From: Lytechinus pictus | Lineage: Eukaryota > Echinodermata > Echinoidea > Temnopleuroida > Toxopneustidae | NCBI RefSeq assembly: GCF_037042905.1 | Contig: NC_087247.1 | Span: 61,899,920 to 61,963,919 of the forward strand | DNA length: 64,000 bases | Reading direction: 5' to 3' | Shown: positions 12,494 to 25,477 of the stretch, one piece after another | Layout: each line of letters starts with the position of its first letter | Numbering within the stretch: the first letter of the stretch is position 1 | Made by a program: the position numbers and the translations under genes | The notes under the pieces: generated by a model | The model's input: the letters and a program-made list of their open reading frames with translations, nothing else | Told to the model about the DNA's origin: nothing | The model's database searches: none

Positions 12494-13078
12494 AGGGATG
12501 CTCCGGGCTGAGAATATTTATATCTGAATGAATAGAGTAAAATTCACCGAGCAAAATGCTAAAAATTTCATCATAATTATTTTAACAAAGTTATTGAAGT
12601 TTAAACTTTAGCAATAGTTTTAAAACAGTTATATGCACATCATCATGAATATTCATTAGGTGGGCTGATGATTTCACATCCCCACATTCCTTTTTCTTAT
12701 GTTACATGAAATTATAATTGTTTCATTTTTTTCATACATGTGCAAATGATGTGTCTCCATTATGATGAAATAAGTTAATAAATAGCTAATGCACGTAATC
12801 AGTTGTCAATCCAATTGTTTTAGTTCTTGGTATAAAAAATTTGAATAAACCTAACTTCATATAATTTATATAGTAAAATACAAAAGAACCAGTGGGGATA
12901 TGACATCATCAGCCCACCTAATGAATATTCTTGACGACATGTCTAGAACTGTTTCACCGCAATAATGCAAATTTTTAAAATTCAATAACTTTGTTATTTG
13001 TTACCTGATTTTGATCAAATTTCAGCATGTTGCTCTGTGAATTTTACTCTATTGATATCTTCAACCTGGGGCATCCCT
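12494..13078. mobile_element. Hairpin MITE with TTAA duplication
   Basis: TTAA at 12,490-12,493 and 13,079-13,082 flanks AGGGATGCTCCGGGCTGA and the inverse ending GGGGCATCCCT. Left and right halves are inverted copies: ATGAATATTCATTAGGTGGG at about 12,645 matches CCACCTAATGAATATTC at about 12,915 inverted. 585 bp. A related, right-truncated copy is at 51,232. Confidence 0.88.
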
Positions 13079-13992
13079 TTAAAATCTGTGTCCTATCAAA
13101 CACTCATTTCATTCAAACTCTTTCATGGTGTCAGGATTTATGGGGTAGATATAAAGCTAAATTTAACTTGAATTTTTCTCACCGCATGTGAAAAGTATGT
13201 TTCCCTTTTAAGCTTTGAAGTTCACTAACTGCCTCGAGATGTATGTAGGCTCATTCTTTAGCTACACTTATGTACATCAGTTATTGTTAAGCCTTAAATT
13301 TTGTCTTGTAGTTTATAGCTTTAAAATTTGAAGGCTCCCCAACACAAGGCAAACCGATTTAATCATGATGCATGATTCATCCCATCCAACTGTCCCAAGT
13401 TTTTAGAACAAATGAGTTAACAGTCTGGGAGGAATTAAATTTTCAAACTCGATCTTCTTCTCAACCCCCTCAGCCCTTCATATTAGAATGAAATGCCATT
13501 CTAACAGCTATCTATTTTAAGATTAATATTCTGACTCAAATATATTCATCTTTCGGAAGTATGAAGAAGTATGAAGAAAAGGTGATCAATGTGAACATGA
13601 AATGTGGAAGTATCACATTTTGAAAACATATGTATCAACATTAGAAAAAAAAAAAGAAAACTGAAATAATTACTGAAACTTTTCTACTGTGATATTTTAC
13701 ACAGGCAATCCAAATGTCCACAGCACCAGAATGTAACACAGCAACAAATTAACATTTCAACATCTTTCCATCTTATACAACTTCGCTTGTAAAAAAAATA
13801 AATACTAAAATTCTACATTTCTGTTAAGCCCTTCCTCATGTACTCTATATAGAAATGAATTGCTTTTCAATCACGAATGTGAGATGATAAATATAGACTT
13901 TAAAAAAAACATACTTGCTGATTATGAAAGGTAATTACGAAGAAAATGGCACAATAGAAATTGTACTCAAACAATTAAAAAGCAATGGTCAA

Positions 13993-14200
13993 CACTCTAA
14001 ATTGCAGAGATTTAAATTCAATCCAGGTGGACAGTAGTTAGGTATTTAAATCAAAGTCTGGATTTAGTTTTATCATAAGAAAAATATAGGGATTGTAATG
14101 AAATCTGAGATTGAAAAAATGAATCTATAGATTAAAACTAAATCCAATTGGTCCCTTAATACAGTCCTGGGTTCATTTTAAATCCCTGCAATTTAGAGTG
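13993..14200. mobile_element. Short MITE with 24-bp inverted ends
   Basis: CACTCTAAATTGCAGAGATT at the left pairs with AATCCCTGCAATTTAGAGTG at the right. About 208 bp, non-coding, possibly with an AA-type short duplication. Around it, from 13,083 to 16,816 apart from this element, no other feature was recognised in the intron. Confidence 0.85.
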
Positions 14201-16824
14201 AAGGTGAGAGGAGAAGCCCCTGGAGATATCCCTAATGTCTCATTTCCACAATAGCATCCCTTCACCTCACAAAGCTCATAATGACTTCTCATTCAGACTC
14301 TACCAACAGGGAATAGTATTTTTATAAGCTAACAATATTTTCATCTTTGAGTAAGATTAGATAAGATATCTCAGACTCAGGAAAGGGGTGGGAATTCATT
14401 TTTTGTAAGGATTGTGAGAACATTTGAAAAGTAATGGTTTCCAGAGAACATTTGTTAGACTTCTTCCTTAATTTGAGAGCTATTTCTTTCTTAATCTACG
14501 ATGAAGAAAGATGATATGGTTCATCCACTGCCACTATGTTTACTACTGCCACTATCAAAATAATAAACGGAATAAATTCATACAATATTTTGACTTTGAC
14601 AATGACAAGTGTTATATCCCACTGCTGCCACCATGCTATTAAAGCAGAGTCTGATATGAATATTCACCTGTAATTCAAATCCAGGCTAAAATAAAACCTA
14701 ACCTAAAAACCTAAAATTTATGTCACATGGAAAGCACAAAACTCTACTAGTCCATAGCTTGTTGCTTATTCAAACAAATATACTTTTCTCAGAAATCTGA
14801 TTGAAATAAATAATGTCATTTCTTATTAGCAGCAAAAAACAATATGAAGTCATGTTATTATAAAAAAGTTCGGAGACATCAAACTTTCATGACAAAGATA
14901 GAGTCATCACAAAACACAATGTAAACTAAGATTGATGGAGAATATTTTTTCGGTGAAGGAAATTGCTTCAATCATTTTTGTTTCTTTCACTTTATACATG
15001 AAAAAGGTGTTTGGGGAAACCCATGCTATGGACATGTCTATTGAAGGAAGTTTGAAAACATGAACTAAAACGAAATACAATGGAAGCATACCCTGGGAAT
15101 GACAGATTTATAAACACAAAGGACCCTGTTAGGTTTTATTTCAAGTACAGGGTATTTTACAAGACATGCAATATTTAAAGGGTAAAGCCCATCTTAACAT
15201 TAAATCAATTTAAATAAAAAAAAATATCAACATGCACACATCAATTGTGCTCAACCAATTTAATTCCTATATCTACTGTTGATGTCCACATAAAAAGAAA
15301 CAGTGTTAGCAGAGTATTGTGTTAAGCCTAGTAAAGATAATGATCAAATTACAAGACTAAATGGCCTCTGACCTGACACAAAACTTTCACTTCATCTGTC
15401 ATAAATATGGGTGGGAAAAACCAGTATTGTGTCATACAAGTTTGCAAGTGAAATAATCTAAGGTAATATTTTTTGTAAGCCTAAGGGTATAATCCTACTT
15501 CTAATCTAACAAAAAAGACAATCATATGAATATAAAATAAAAGCCAAATCTGACTATAGAACTACAGAACATGTATTTTATTAATCACCATTACAGTTAA
15601 TCCCTGATGATTAAATTCATATTAATATTTATGTGTAAACAGACAATGAAAGAACTATATGGGTCTATCTATCTCCTTCTTTGATTATTGCTTAGCCAAT
15701 AACAAAATTTTTTTTAATCAAACACTAACAATGCTCCTAGGTTTAAATGAAAACTGTATGTACACGTACAAGTAGAAGATGTCTGCAACGTAAGACATGT
15801 ATATCTCAAATAATTTGAGCTTGTTGTTACAATAATCCAGATGATATAACATTTATTAAACTTATATGCTTCGCTATCCTTCGCTAATAGTGGATAATTT
15901 TTCACATTTTTCACAGGCAGGACCATCATGTTAATCACTTCTCTCAACTCAAGCATGGTTGACACAATCATTGCCAAATTCCCAAAAGTTGCTCTCTTTC
16001 AAATGTGAGTCATGATATTCTGCATCATATCTAATAGTCAAGGGTTCAAAAATTTCTACTCAAATTTCCCCTCCTCATTCTTTATCCTAACTATGATGTA
16101 ATCCATCCACTTGAAAAAAATACTTTTCCCTGTTTCTTTTTGCACAATGCACATAGTTTTACCATACAGATTTTATATTTAGATCATACATGTACATGTG
16201 TATACCATAACAGGCAAACCTAAAACATACCATGGCAATCAACATTTGAATCCATCCATTAAAAAACTAAAAAGTTTTGATATTTCTTTAAAACATCCAT
16301 TATAAAATGAAATGAGAAAGACAAAATACTTCAATTATGCTAAATGCTTTAAAGTGTCACATTACTCACATTAATTTCCCTTAGTGTTGGCAGTGAACTT
16401 TTTAACCCACCATTTGACTCCAAAATAATGACAATTTCATAACATTCTACTCTTTCCTTATAAACCTCAACTCGAATAATTCCCACTGTTTGACCCACAG
16501 ACACTTTTCCTTATATTACCCTCACGAACACTGATGCATCCACAGCACTGTCTGGAAGGTTATTTCCTGGCAACATTTTGCCCAAATTGACAAAATCTAA
16601 ATCAGGCACCCTTTACCTCAAAAGCAAGCTCAAAACGTGACTAGGATGTCTTTGGGAAAATGAAGGCCAGAGACAGAGGATGATACAGTCATAGCATGGA
16701 CACATAAAACTATTTTACATCACCGGTGGCAGATCTAGTCAAACTGGATACATTTGAGGAGTAGTATTGTTTGTGAACCATATTTAGTCCCTCCAAATGA
16801 TTGTGTCTAATATAAACTGGATCC

Positions 16825-17263
16825 CGGGGGGGCCAGTCAAATATATTGCTGTGCACACGCGTGACCAAGGAATTTCCAAACACCCTCTAAACGAGTTTTT
16901 CTGTGTGCAAAATAACCCCCTAAACAAGTTTTTCGCGGGCTTTATCTATGATTTTGGCCCCTAAACAAGTTGTCGCCAAAATATGACCTCTGGGAAAAAG
17001 CTTGGGGGAAAAAAATACCCTAAACACGTTTGGCTAGTTTAAAAAAAAAAGGCTTTGGGGGAAAAAAACATACCCTAAATACGTTTGACCCCGCGATTGA
17101 CCATTGACCAATCTTTCAAAACCACCCTTTTTCTTGAAAATCTGTGTTTTTGATACCCTTAACGAGTCCACGCGCGGACCGCGTCCAAAACTGAAAAAAC
17201 ACCCCTTTCAACCGTTTTTTGGTCACGCATGTGTACAGCAATATATTTGACTGGCCCCCCGGG
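16825..17263. mobile_element. hAT-like MITE, 8-bp target duplication
   Basis: CTGGATCC at 16,817-16,824 and 17,264-17,271 is an exact 8-bp duplication. The inverted ends read CGGGGGGGCCAGTCAAATAT and its inverse, continuing through TTGCTGTGCACACGCGTGACC. The inside carries several copies of a CCCTAAAC.AGTTTTT-like motif. 439 bp, non-coding. Confidence 0.92.
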
Positions 17264-18205
17264 CTGGATCCACATCTGCATAACACTGATCCTTCATTAT
17301 GGAGAAGACATTGTCTAAGGAATCAAAACTTTGATATAGCTCAACTTGCTCAAGAAACTTTCAACTGAATTTGAGCATCAAATATGATTCAATAAAATGA
17401 TACTTAAACCAAGAATCATAGAGGAAAATTGCCAAAATCGAATAGCCATACTGTAAAAGGAAAAGTCAAATATCATTATTTCAATTATGATCAAGTATTG
17501 CAATTGATAATTGTTATGTCATAATCTGCTTGTCCAAGACTGCACCTGTCTTTATTACATGTCACATAAGTGACAGTTTAAAAGCATAAAACTCTCAGAG
17601 AGTTTAATAAGCCAACATTGCATATTTATTAAAGAATATGAGCAAAAAAGGGATCGTAACTACAAATTGGTCAGCTCAATTCGAACTTTCATAGCAAATT
17701 AAGTCTGGCAAAATTCCAAACTGGAAAAATAAATTGCCACATAATGCTAAATAAATCAATTTCACCTTTTGGGGCATCTCATAATACCAATTGCCAACAG
17801 TAATCTTAAAAAGTTACAACAACCTGATAGAGGGGCCTATGCTGTTATGAGGAAAGCTGTTATATGTCATCAACTTGCAATGTAGTTCATGCTCTAAAAC
17901 TGACACTCACCTCAAATCATTGGGAATGTCCTGTTTTTATTAGCCCAGATTTAAAAATAGCATGTAAATTGCATAGCCAACTGTAAGTTACACCAAATTC
18001 TACTTTGGAGATAAGATTTTCAAAATGGATTGATACCAAATTTAACTAAACATTTATTCAACAAACATGTGAAATCTATCAATCATAAAATTTATATTTT
18101 GTTGTTACTCTGACATTATAGCTGATAATACGTAGACACAACATTTGCTCTTGAGACAATTGCTCCGGGATTTATTTCGTCTAAGATATAGGTTTAGGGT
18201 TACAA

Positions 18206-18345
18206 TAGGGTGTGTTGGCTCAGTTGGTAAAGCATCGGGATTTCAAACCCCGGCCGCATCATACCAAAAGATGTTAAAAGATGCTGCTACACTGTTTGGC
18301 GTTCAACAATTAAAGGGATAGAGCCTCATCAATCTGGCGCTGTAC
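18206..18345 (+). repeat. SINE head fragment
   Basis: An A-box-like TGGCTCAGTTGG at 18,216-18,227 followed by a degraded B box (TTTCAAACCCC) and a GCTGTACAGTGGC-like body. It resembles another tRNA-derived SINE family. No tail could be assigned. Confidence 0.5.
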
Positions 18346-18574
18346 AGTGGCTGCCGGGCCCACGATCAATTGGGCAAAGCAAATTTTTGGAGTATTTCAT
18401 TTCATGTCTATTTCGAACAATAAAATATGGACTTTTTACGTAAGGTTTAGGATAGGGTATACTGTGAACTCCAGGATTGAAGTTGGTCATTCCATTAGTG
18501 AGTGGAATTTACAGCAGAGCAATTGTCACCAGAGAAAATGTTATGGAACCGATATTAACAGGGCTCAGCAGCTA

Positions 18575-19212
18575 CCGTAAAGTTCCGTGTATATGGCGCA
18601 CTTATGTTCACGTCAGAAAATGTCAAAAGTTGGGGTGCGCCTTATACACGGGGACGACCGAATGGCGGCAGCAGTTCCGACATGAATGCATACATATGGG
18701 GCTGTAGAGAGCGGATAGGTGCACGGGATGTTGCGCGGTGCCATAAATGGCAAAATAGACTTCATAATGCAATATTCATGATGAATACTCATCACTTTGA
18801 AACCCGAAAAAACATGCATGTTCTTAATTCCAATAGCGCTGCACAGGGAACTGATCTACCAGCACACCGATTCGGCGGCAGGCTTTTCCCCCTCGCAACA
18901 GTACGGTCACATGACTTAAGCACGTCATGTAATTTTCGGCAATTAAAAAATAAGTGCGGGGCTCACAGAATTTCCGTAACAGGGCTCCGCTACACTGGCG
19001 GCAATATTTGGAGTTAGCTGCTGCTTTTCCTTTTCTCTGTTGTCCAATTAATTACCACTTATTTAGTGTTGAAAAGTGAGGGGGAAAATATGTAGCGCAG
19101 GTTAGGAACGTGCCGATTCTGATGGGTAATTTTTCCGGTAATGTTCATGTCTTCTTTTTCATTTTTGACAAGTCCAAAAGTCGGGGTGCGCCGTATACAC
19201 GGAACTTTACAG
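18575..19212. mobile_element. Tc1/mariner-pogo-like element, TA-flanked
   Basis: TA at 18,573-18,574 and 19,213-19,214 flanks inverted ends CCGTAAAGTTCCGTGTATA and TATACACGGAACTTTACAG. GGTGCGCC(T/G)TATACACGG also occurs inside both ends. 638 bp. Its open frames show no transposase motif, so it is non-autonomous. Confidence 0.88.
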
Positions 19213-19829
19213 TAATTTAAAAAAATCACGGCTTCCTTGGTAGTTACCATAATGGCTAAGTTGCCATATTAAAAACTAAGATTTTACATTATGGGTTCAT
19301 GTGCATGTAGGCTTCAACACCCTTTAAAATCAATCATAATGATCTCAGGAATATGGTTTCCATCTTAATTCTAATGCTGTATTAAGAATAGAGGAAGAGG
19401 TACATATATATAATACAAAACAAAAAAAATTATATGTGAAATAAAGGAAAATCAGGGAACATGCAAAGCCCTAAATCAAAACTGTACTTTCTCAATGAAT
19501 AAATACTCTGTCTCAAATCCCAAGCTCCGGACATGTTCAAGATAAAACACTCTAAAAAACTCAGGGGCCATAGAGTCATGAGTAGAGCAGTCAGCTGCTG
19601 TCTGTCCTCCATTAGGACAAGGAAATATCCCCTGATTGATAATAGACCATATCAAGCTCATAGAAGTGTTATGTACAAGGCTTTACATAATGAGGACCTC
19701 CAGAGAACACACAGTCTGAGACTGAAAATTTAAATTTCCAATTTACAGAAACAACTTATTTACTCCTGATTTCCATTTCTTACCTTGACATAAATTTTGA
19801 TCATAATCTTGAGCACTAAATACTAAAAC

Positions 19830-21115
19830 AAGTGGAACGCCTCTGGCAGTTTCGCCTGCATTACGCAATTTAATATAGCAGCAGTGCTAACTTTGAAAAC
19901 TACTATAAAATAATCATTCACAAAAACACCATTCATATGGTCAAATACACCCATGTCCACATTTCATTCACTCTATCCATAAACTTTCAAAGTTATGATG
20001 GCAATTCAACAATTACCCCAACATGGCCTAAGTTTATTGACCTTAACTGACCTTTGACCTTGGTTTTGTGACCTGAAACTCACAGGGGATGTTTAGTGAT
20101 GCTTGATTACTCTTATATCCCAAGTTTTATGAAATAGATCCATAAACTTCAGAGTTAGGATGGTAATTCAACAAATACCCCCAACACGGCCAAAGTTCAT
20201 TGACCTTAAATGACCTTTGACCATGGTCATGTGACCTGAAACTCGTACAAGATGTTCAGTGATACTCGATTACTCTTATGTCCAAGTTTTATGAACTAGA
20301 TCCATAAACCTTCAGAGTTAGGATGGTAATTTAACAAAGACTCCCAACACGGCTAAAGTTCATTGACCTTAAATGACCATTGACCATGGTCATGTGACCT
20401 GAAATTTGCACAGGATATTCAGTGGTAATTGATTAACCTAATGTCCAAGTTTCATGAACTAGATCCATAAATTTTCAAAGTTATGAAGGTAATTCAACAA
20501 ATACCCCCAACTTGGCCAAAGTTCATTGACCCTAAATGACCTTTGACCTTGGCCATGTGACCTGAAACTCAGGCAGGATGTTCACTAATACTTGATTAAC
20601 CTTATGTCCAAGTTTCATGAACTAGATCCATAAATTTTCAAAGTTATGATAGTAATTCAACAAATACCCCCAACTTGACCAAAGTTCATTGACCCTAAAT
20701 GACCTTTGACCTTGGTCATGTGACCTGAAACTCAAGCAGGATGTTCACTAATACTTGATTAACCTTATGCCCAAGTTTCATGAACTAGGTCCATATCCTT
20801 TCTAAGTTATGATGTCATTTCAAAAACTTAACCTTCGGTTAAGATTTTGAAAATAATTCTCCCAACATGGTCTAAGTTCATTGACCCTAAATGACCTTTG
20901 ACCTTAGTCATGTGACCTGAAAGTCAAGCAGGATGTTCAGTAATACTTGATTAACCTTATGGCCAAGTTTCATGAACTAGGTCCATATACTTTCTAAGTT
21001 ATGATGTAATTTCAAAAACTTAACCTTAGGTTAAGATTTGATGTTGACGCCGCCGCCGTCACCGTCGGAAAAGCGGCGCCTATAGTCTCGCTCTGCTATG
21101 CAGGCGAGACAAAAA
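19830..21115 (+). repeat. Tandem array of 163-bp units with DR1 motifs
   Basis: About seven units with CAAGTTTCATGAACTAGATC, AAAGTTCATTGACC, TGACCTTTGACC and GGTCATGTGACC. The DR1-type box (or a one- to two-base variant) lies at 20,048, 20,211, 20,374, 20,537 and 20,700, exactly 163 bp apart, and again at 20,892. The left edge has GTTTCGCCTGCA and the right edge TGCAGGCGAGAC, imperfect 12-bp inverted ends. Lies immediately upstream, in plus coordinates, of the exon at 21,191 and inside the long intron. Confidence 0.88.
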
Positions 21116-21190
21116 TGGATTAATATATTTTTTTAATATCTAAAAGCAAATTGTTAGAGATAGAAAACTTTTCTAATTGAATTTACTTAC

Positions 21191-21326
21191 AAGGGCAGTC
21201 GATATCCAGGGGGGCAAGAGCATGCACCTGTTACCGAGTCACATCTACCCCCATTCTCACACTGGCACTCTAAGAGGCACCCTGGACCATAAGTATTAGC
21301 AGGACATGGATCAGAACAAGTGGGAC
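21191..21326 (-). CDS. MEGF10/11-like exon: second laminin-type EGF repeat
   Basis: Encodes residues 181-226: PTCSDPCPANTYGPGCLLEC, QCENGGRCDSVTGACSCPPG, YRLPL. It has the CP..TYG..C...C.C.NGG.C....G.C.CPPGY pattern typical of MEGF repeats. The acceptor is TTGTAG/GTCCCA and the donor is CCCTT/GTAAGT. It enters in phase 1 and leaves in phase 2, with the last codon TT|G completed in the exon at 10,256. The next intron (about 10.9 kb) is the longest in the visible part of the gene and holds many repeats. Confidence 0.9.
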
Positions 21327-22342
21327 CTACAATACAAATGGGAATACAATTGTCAATATCACTACAAATAATTGAAAATACAAATAAAATGACTACTAAT
21401 AAATTATGACTGCCACCTAGACTTACAAATCAAGTCTGTTTATCATTTCAATTGTGAAGTCTTGGTTCTTGTTCCCCTTCAATCAATCAAACAAAAAAAA
21501 TATATTTTTTGGTAAAAGAGAGTAAAAAGATGATAAAACTCCTGTAGGACACAGCATGGAATTGCCCTTCTAATGCGTTTTCTCAGCCTGCAAACCAAAT
21601 TAAAGATCAAATTCGAACAACATCAATTATTTCCATAATGGAAATATAAATGGCTAAACCTCTCTTTTAAAAAACAAGGCTAGAATAATATTTACAATTC
21701 GGACATTAAAATAAAAAATATTTCACTGAAAATGAAATAGGTTCACCCTCATCTGATCACCAACCAACATGGAGCATAACATCAATAATGCATCACAGTA
21801 GACTCATGGGAATACTCTATTATTAATGATGGTAATTTAGATTGAAAGGCACACAGTAGGACTTTGTGAATGGTTACTGGTATTCAACTTGAGATGTGAG
21901 GTTCACTGTGGGTGGGATGACAAACATTCTGTCAGGAATAATCCAATTATTATGGATCTTTAGGTGTGAATTACGAATCATAAGAAATGGTAGCAATTGC
22001 AGATGTTAACAGTAGCAGTTTTCACTGATCATTATCATAAATAAGGTCAGGAATGAGACTAGAATAGGCTTGTTAAATTTATCATCTTGTAATAAAATGT
22101 ATGATCTTGCATTGTGCCATTTACTTAGTATCTGTTAATGATGTGGTTTAACAGCACCCTGTTCCTTCACTCAAGTCGACAAATCCAAATTCACATTTTA
22201 TCAGATCTTTTGCCATTTGAAAAACGATTTTATCTTCGTTAGTTTACCACAGGGAAGTACATGATCATATCAATAAAGAAGTACAGGAATTATGAAATAT
22301 TTGAGGTCACCATTAAATTTGGATTGTTTATAGATGATTTAC

Positions 22343-22453
22343 CTGAAAAGCCAGCTTGACAGGAACAGCTTCCGTCCGTCGGGTCACATGATGCTCCGTT
22401 CGCACATTGACAACGATTTAGACAGTTACTACCCCATCTCTTATCTGGGCAAG
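22343..22453 (-). CDS. MEGF10/11-like exon: first laminin-type EGF repeat
   Basis: Encodes residues 144-181: CPDKRWGSNCLNRCQCANGA, then SCDPTDGSCSCQAGFSG. Cysteines at 145, 154, 158, 160, 166, 173 and 175, plus Cys184 in the next exon, give the eight-cysteine laminin-EGF spacing C..8..C..3..C.C.NGA.C.P..G.C.C..G. Splice sites are TCTCCTCAG and TTCAG/GTAAAT; phase 1 to phase 1, 111 bp. The split codon with the preceding exon gives Thr144 and with the next exon Gly181. Confidence 0.9.
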
Positions 22454-23798
22454 CTGAGGAGAAAAAAATGAAAGGTGATATAGATCTACATCAATATATT
22501 TAGATTCATCTTGATATACCCTATAATGGCCAAAAAATTCTAACTAAAAAACTTTTTTTTTCTGCTTTAAAACAAACCATACAAGAATAAAGTAGAAGAA
22601 TGATAGACAGTCAGATACACAAGATGATGAACAAGAAAAGGAACCAAAATTCTTGCAGATCAAAGAAGATTCCAAAGTGTTTTTTTTTTTTAAGATGAGC
22701 TGAAGCAATGCTCAGAAATTATGATGGATAGCAAAGGGGAAAAAGTTCAGAGTAAAATATCTGGAATTGGAATTTGTAAATGACATAGACAGAGGGAATA
22801 ATTTGTACAGTATGAAAAAGAAATGTAACATATTTTAAGATACAAGAATATAAAGTACAGGATAATTAAAAAGTATACACATCATGGTTATTATTAGAAT
22901 CATATATTTGGTCATTTGCCTGGCTAGTCTGCCTGACCTATATCTGAAATGTACAATGTACCTTGGCATACATAAACAAAGGGATTCACTATCAGGTAGC
23001 AAAACAAACAGTATCATAAAACTATGTCAGGTCATAACAATTTTCCTGCAGGAATAACCATGGGTGATTATTTTGTTAATGCCATGTACATTCACATATA
23101 GGCTACAAGATTCCTTCAGTGCCATCACATCAATACAATCCATGCCAAATTCTTGTACACTTTAAATTACATTCTTTATATAATCTAATGGCTCTCCAGC
23201 TATATCAAAGTCACAAAAAGAAATGGACATTTGATGAAGAAAAAAATCTTGGCACCTATACTGCTAAATAAATAAGGTAAATTATCAAATCCCTGTTGTA
23301 AACCTTGACACTTACTTCTGGTAGATTGTCAAAGTTTATAATGAAACAAGCTTTGCAGAGTCAAGCACATTTTTTTCTAAAATCCTATCCATTGTATGAA
23401 TCATTTGTCTATTTTCATCCTACCTAATCTCATAGCCTACCCTCGCCCAAGTATTGCTGGCTGCATCTCATGTTCTCATACTGCCTCCAGTAAACTCACA
23501 GAATTTGCTATGAATCATAATGAGTTTTACAAAGCTTCCACACATTGTCAATCATCATAAATTAAAATTAACAAATATACATGTAGGCCTATAGCATATA
23601 GGATAAATATTCCTAAAATCCAATACAAGGAACCAAAATACAAAAGATAAGGAATGGAACATCTGAACCCTCAAATTTTAAAATGGACCATTTGGCCTCT
23701 TGAACAAATATATGAAACAGTCTATTACACCTTCATGTCTTTCATTCCACCTTATAGTCTGCAAAGTTACTTACAAATACAATAGGCCTACATGTATA

Positions 23799-24157
23799 GA
23801 GTACCAAAGTGATGACGTCACCAAAAAACTTCTCCATTTCATAATTTTGGATACCATATTTTGGTTGCAAAATTTGGTGTGAATTGGTCCATGTGGGCCT
23901 GAGATATGACCTCATGAATACATAATTAGCCCCATTAAAGTCAATGGTTCTAAAAGTTAGGACCCAGGCCGATAATACATTGTCTTCAATTGGGCTATTT
24001 TATGTATTCATAAGGTCATATCTCAGGCCCCCATGAACCGATTCGCGCAAAAATTTGGTAGTGGAGGTATTTCATCATGCTCTACTTAAATATACATCAA
24101 TAATACTGAAATGCAAAATTGGAAGATTGATGACGTCACACTTCGGTACCGGTACTC
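23799..24157. mobile_element. Foldback MITE with CRE-like ends
   Basis: GAGTACCAAAGTGATGACGTCA at the left is mirrored as TGACGTCACACTTCGGTACC...GTACTC at the right. The inner halves also pair (GGCCTGAGATATGACCT against AGGTCATATCTCAGGCC). About 359 bp, non-coding. Each end carries a TGACGTCA palindrome. Confidence 0.82.
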
Positions 24158-24465
24158 TATTAGGCCTACGGTACCTGTTTGTAATATTGGAAATGGGAGA
24201 GTATTAAAGGGCTACAATTTTGCTAATATTAATAGAAGTATCATGTATTCACCTGTATCAGTGACTGACAGTAAGCACACCAATCATGTAGACTCATCTA
24301 CTGTCAAATGTAAATGATGGCATTACAGTCCTGTCAGGCAAGATATGTGATGACATAATATCACTGGTCAGAGGAAAATACCTCCCCCATGAATATAAAA
24401 AATTCCAAAACTATTCATAACCATATCAGTCAAGTTGACCAGTCAACCTATAACCATCGTCTTAA

Positions 24466-25134
24466 AGAAGTGGTCACACCACCAGAACTTTGCTGGAGCA
24501 GTCCTTGAACAGTAGGGAGAGGGGGTCGAATTTCGACAATGCTCACCATGGCGTGCAATATGGAAAAAAAAAAATCGAAAACATGGGAGTTGCCTTAGCC
24601 GTGCATCGCTGAAGCCAGAATTGCTTTAGCGTTGTTTAACGGTAGCAAGCATTGGTTTAGCGGTGACACCTCCATACCAACTCCAAAGCAAAGTTCATCA
24701 GTGCAATGGCCCGACACCGTTCCAGCAATCCTGTGTATGCTTGTGAAACACATGCAACTGCTCTACCAAAGTTTGTGCAACGTTTAATCACCGCAGTGGT
24801 GGTCCAGCTTTCAAGCTATCTGCGTTGGCCTAGCAGACCCAAGCATCCACGAACTTGCATCTAGCGGTGCCAAACTTTAACTGGGTATTGTTAGAGCGGG
24901 GGTGAACTTTGCGGGAGCAAAAAATTAATTGCCCGCTCCTCACCACTCGCAATAATTTGTGCAGCTCAAAATTTTCAGAGCGGTAGGAGGGACCATCAGC
25001 GGTGGCCGAGCGTATACGGTGTTGCCTTAACAGAGGCCAACTTCTGTTAAACGGTGGTGAACGGTAACGAGCGGTGATGATTTTTTCACCGCTCCAGGAC
25101 CACTCCAGCAAAGTTCTGGCAGTGTGACCACTAC
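24466..25134. mobile_element. MITE with TTAA duplication and about 40-bp inverted ends
   Basis: TTAA at 24,462-24,465 and 25,135-25,138. The ends read AGTGGTCACACCACCAGAAC and the inverse, continuing through TTTGCTGGAGCAGTCC. 669 bp. The interior repeats a GAGCGGT/ACCGCTC word. The 93-codon minus-strand frame inside it has no family features and is treated as non-coding. Confidence 0.88.
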
Positions 25135-25204
25135 TTAAGATTAGAATACTTGGACTGTATATCAGTCTTCATGACATTTACTCATTCTAAGAAATTAGCA
25201 AGTT

Positions 25205-25470
25205 GAGCAGTCAATTCAAATTCAATTCAACTTTTATTTCTAAAGATAAAAGCATTAATACAATCTCAAAAATGTAATAACACAATTTAGTAGAAACTCT
25301 GTAAGGAGTGCTTGTGACCAGTGCACCGTGACATATAACAAAAAAGACATAACACAAACAAAAAAAACTTATCCATACAAAGTACATTACATAACAAGGG
25401 AGACAAACAAAAAAGAAAACAAATCCAGGCAACTCTGCATACATCATATTAAATTGAACAGTAAATACAT
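25205..25470 (-). repeat. Probable 3' end of a LINE-type element
   Basis: Read on the minus strand it is pyrimidine-rich, passes through GCACTGGTCACAAGCACTCC and ends in an AATTGAATT-type simple tail at 25,205. Tails of this kind mark non-LTR retrotransposon 3' ends. No reverse transcriptase is present, so this is tentative. Confidence 0.4.
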
Positions 25471-25477
25471 CATCATA

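Noticed and set aside
18604..19017. 137-codon plus-strand open frame
   Set aside because: Lies entirely inside the TA-flanked element at 18,575-19,212, has no transposase motif and uses no gene-like pattern.
24830..25111. 93-codon minus-strand frame
   Set aside because: Lies within the TTAA-flanked MITE at 24,466-25,134 and is partly built from its inverted GAGCGGT words.
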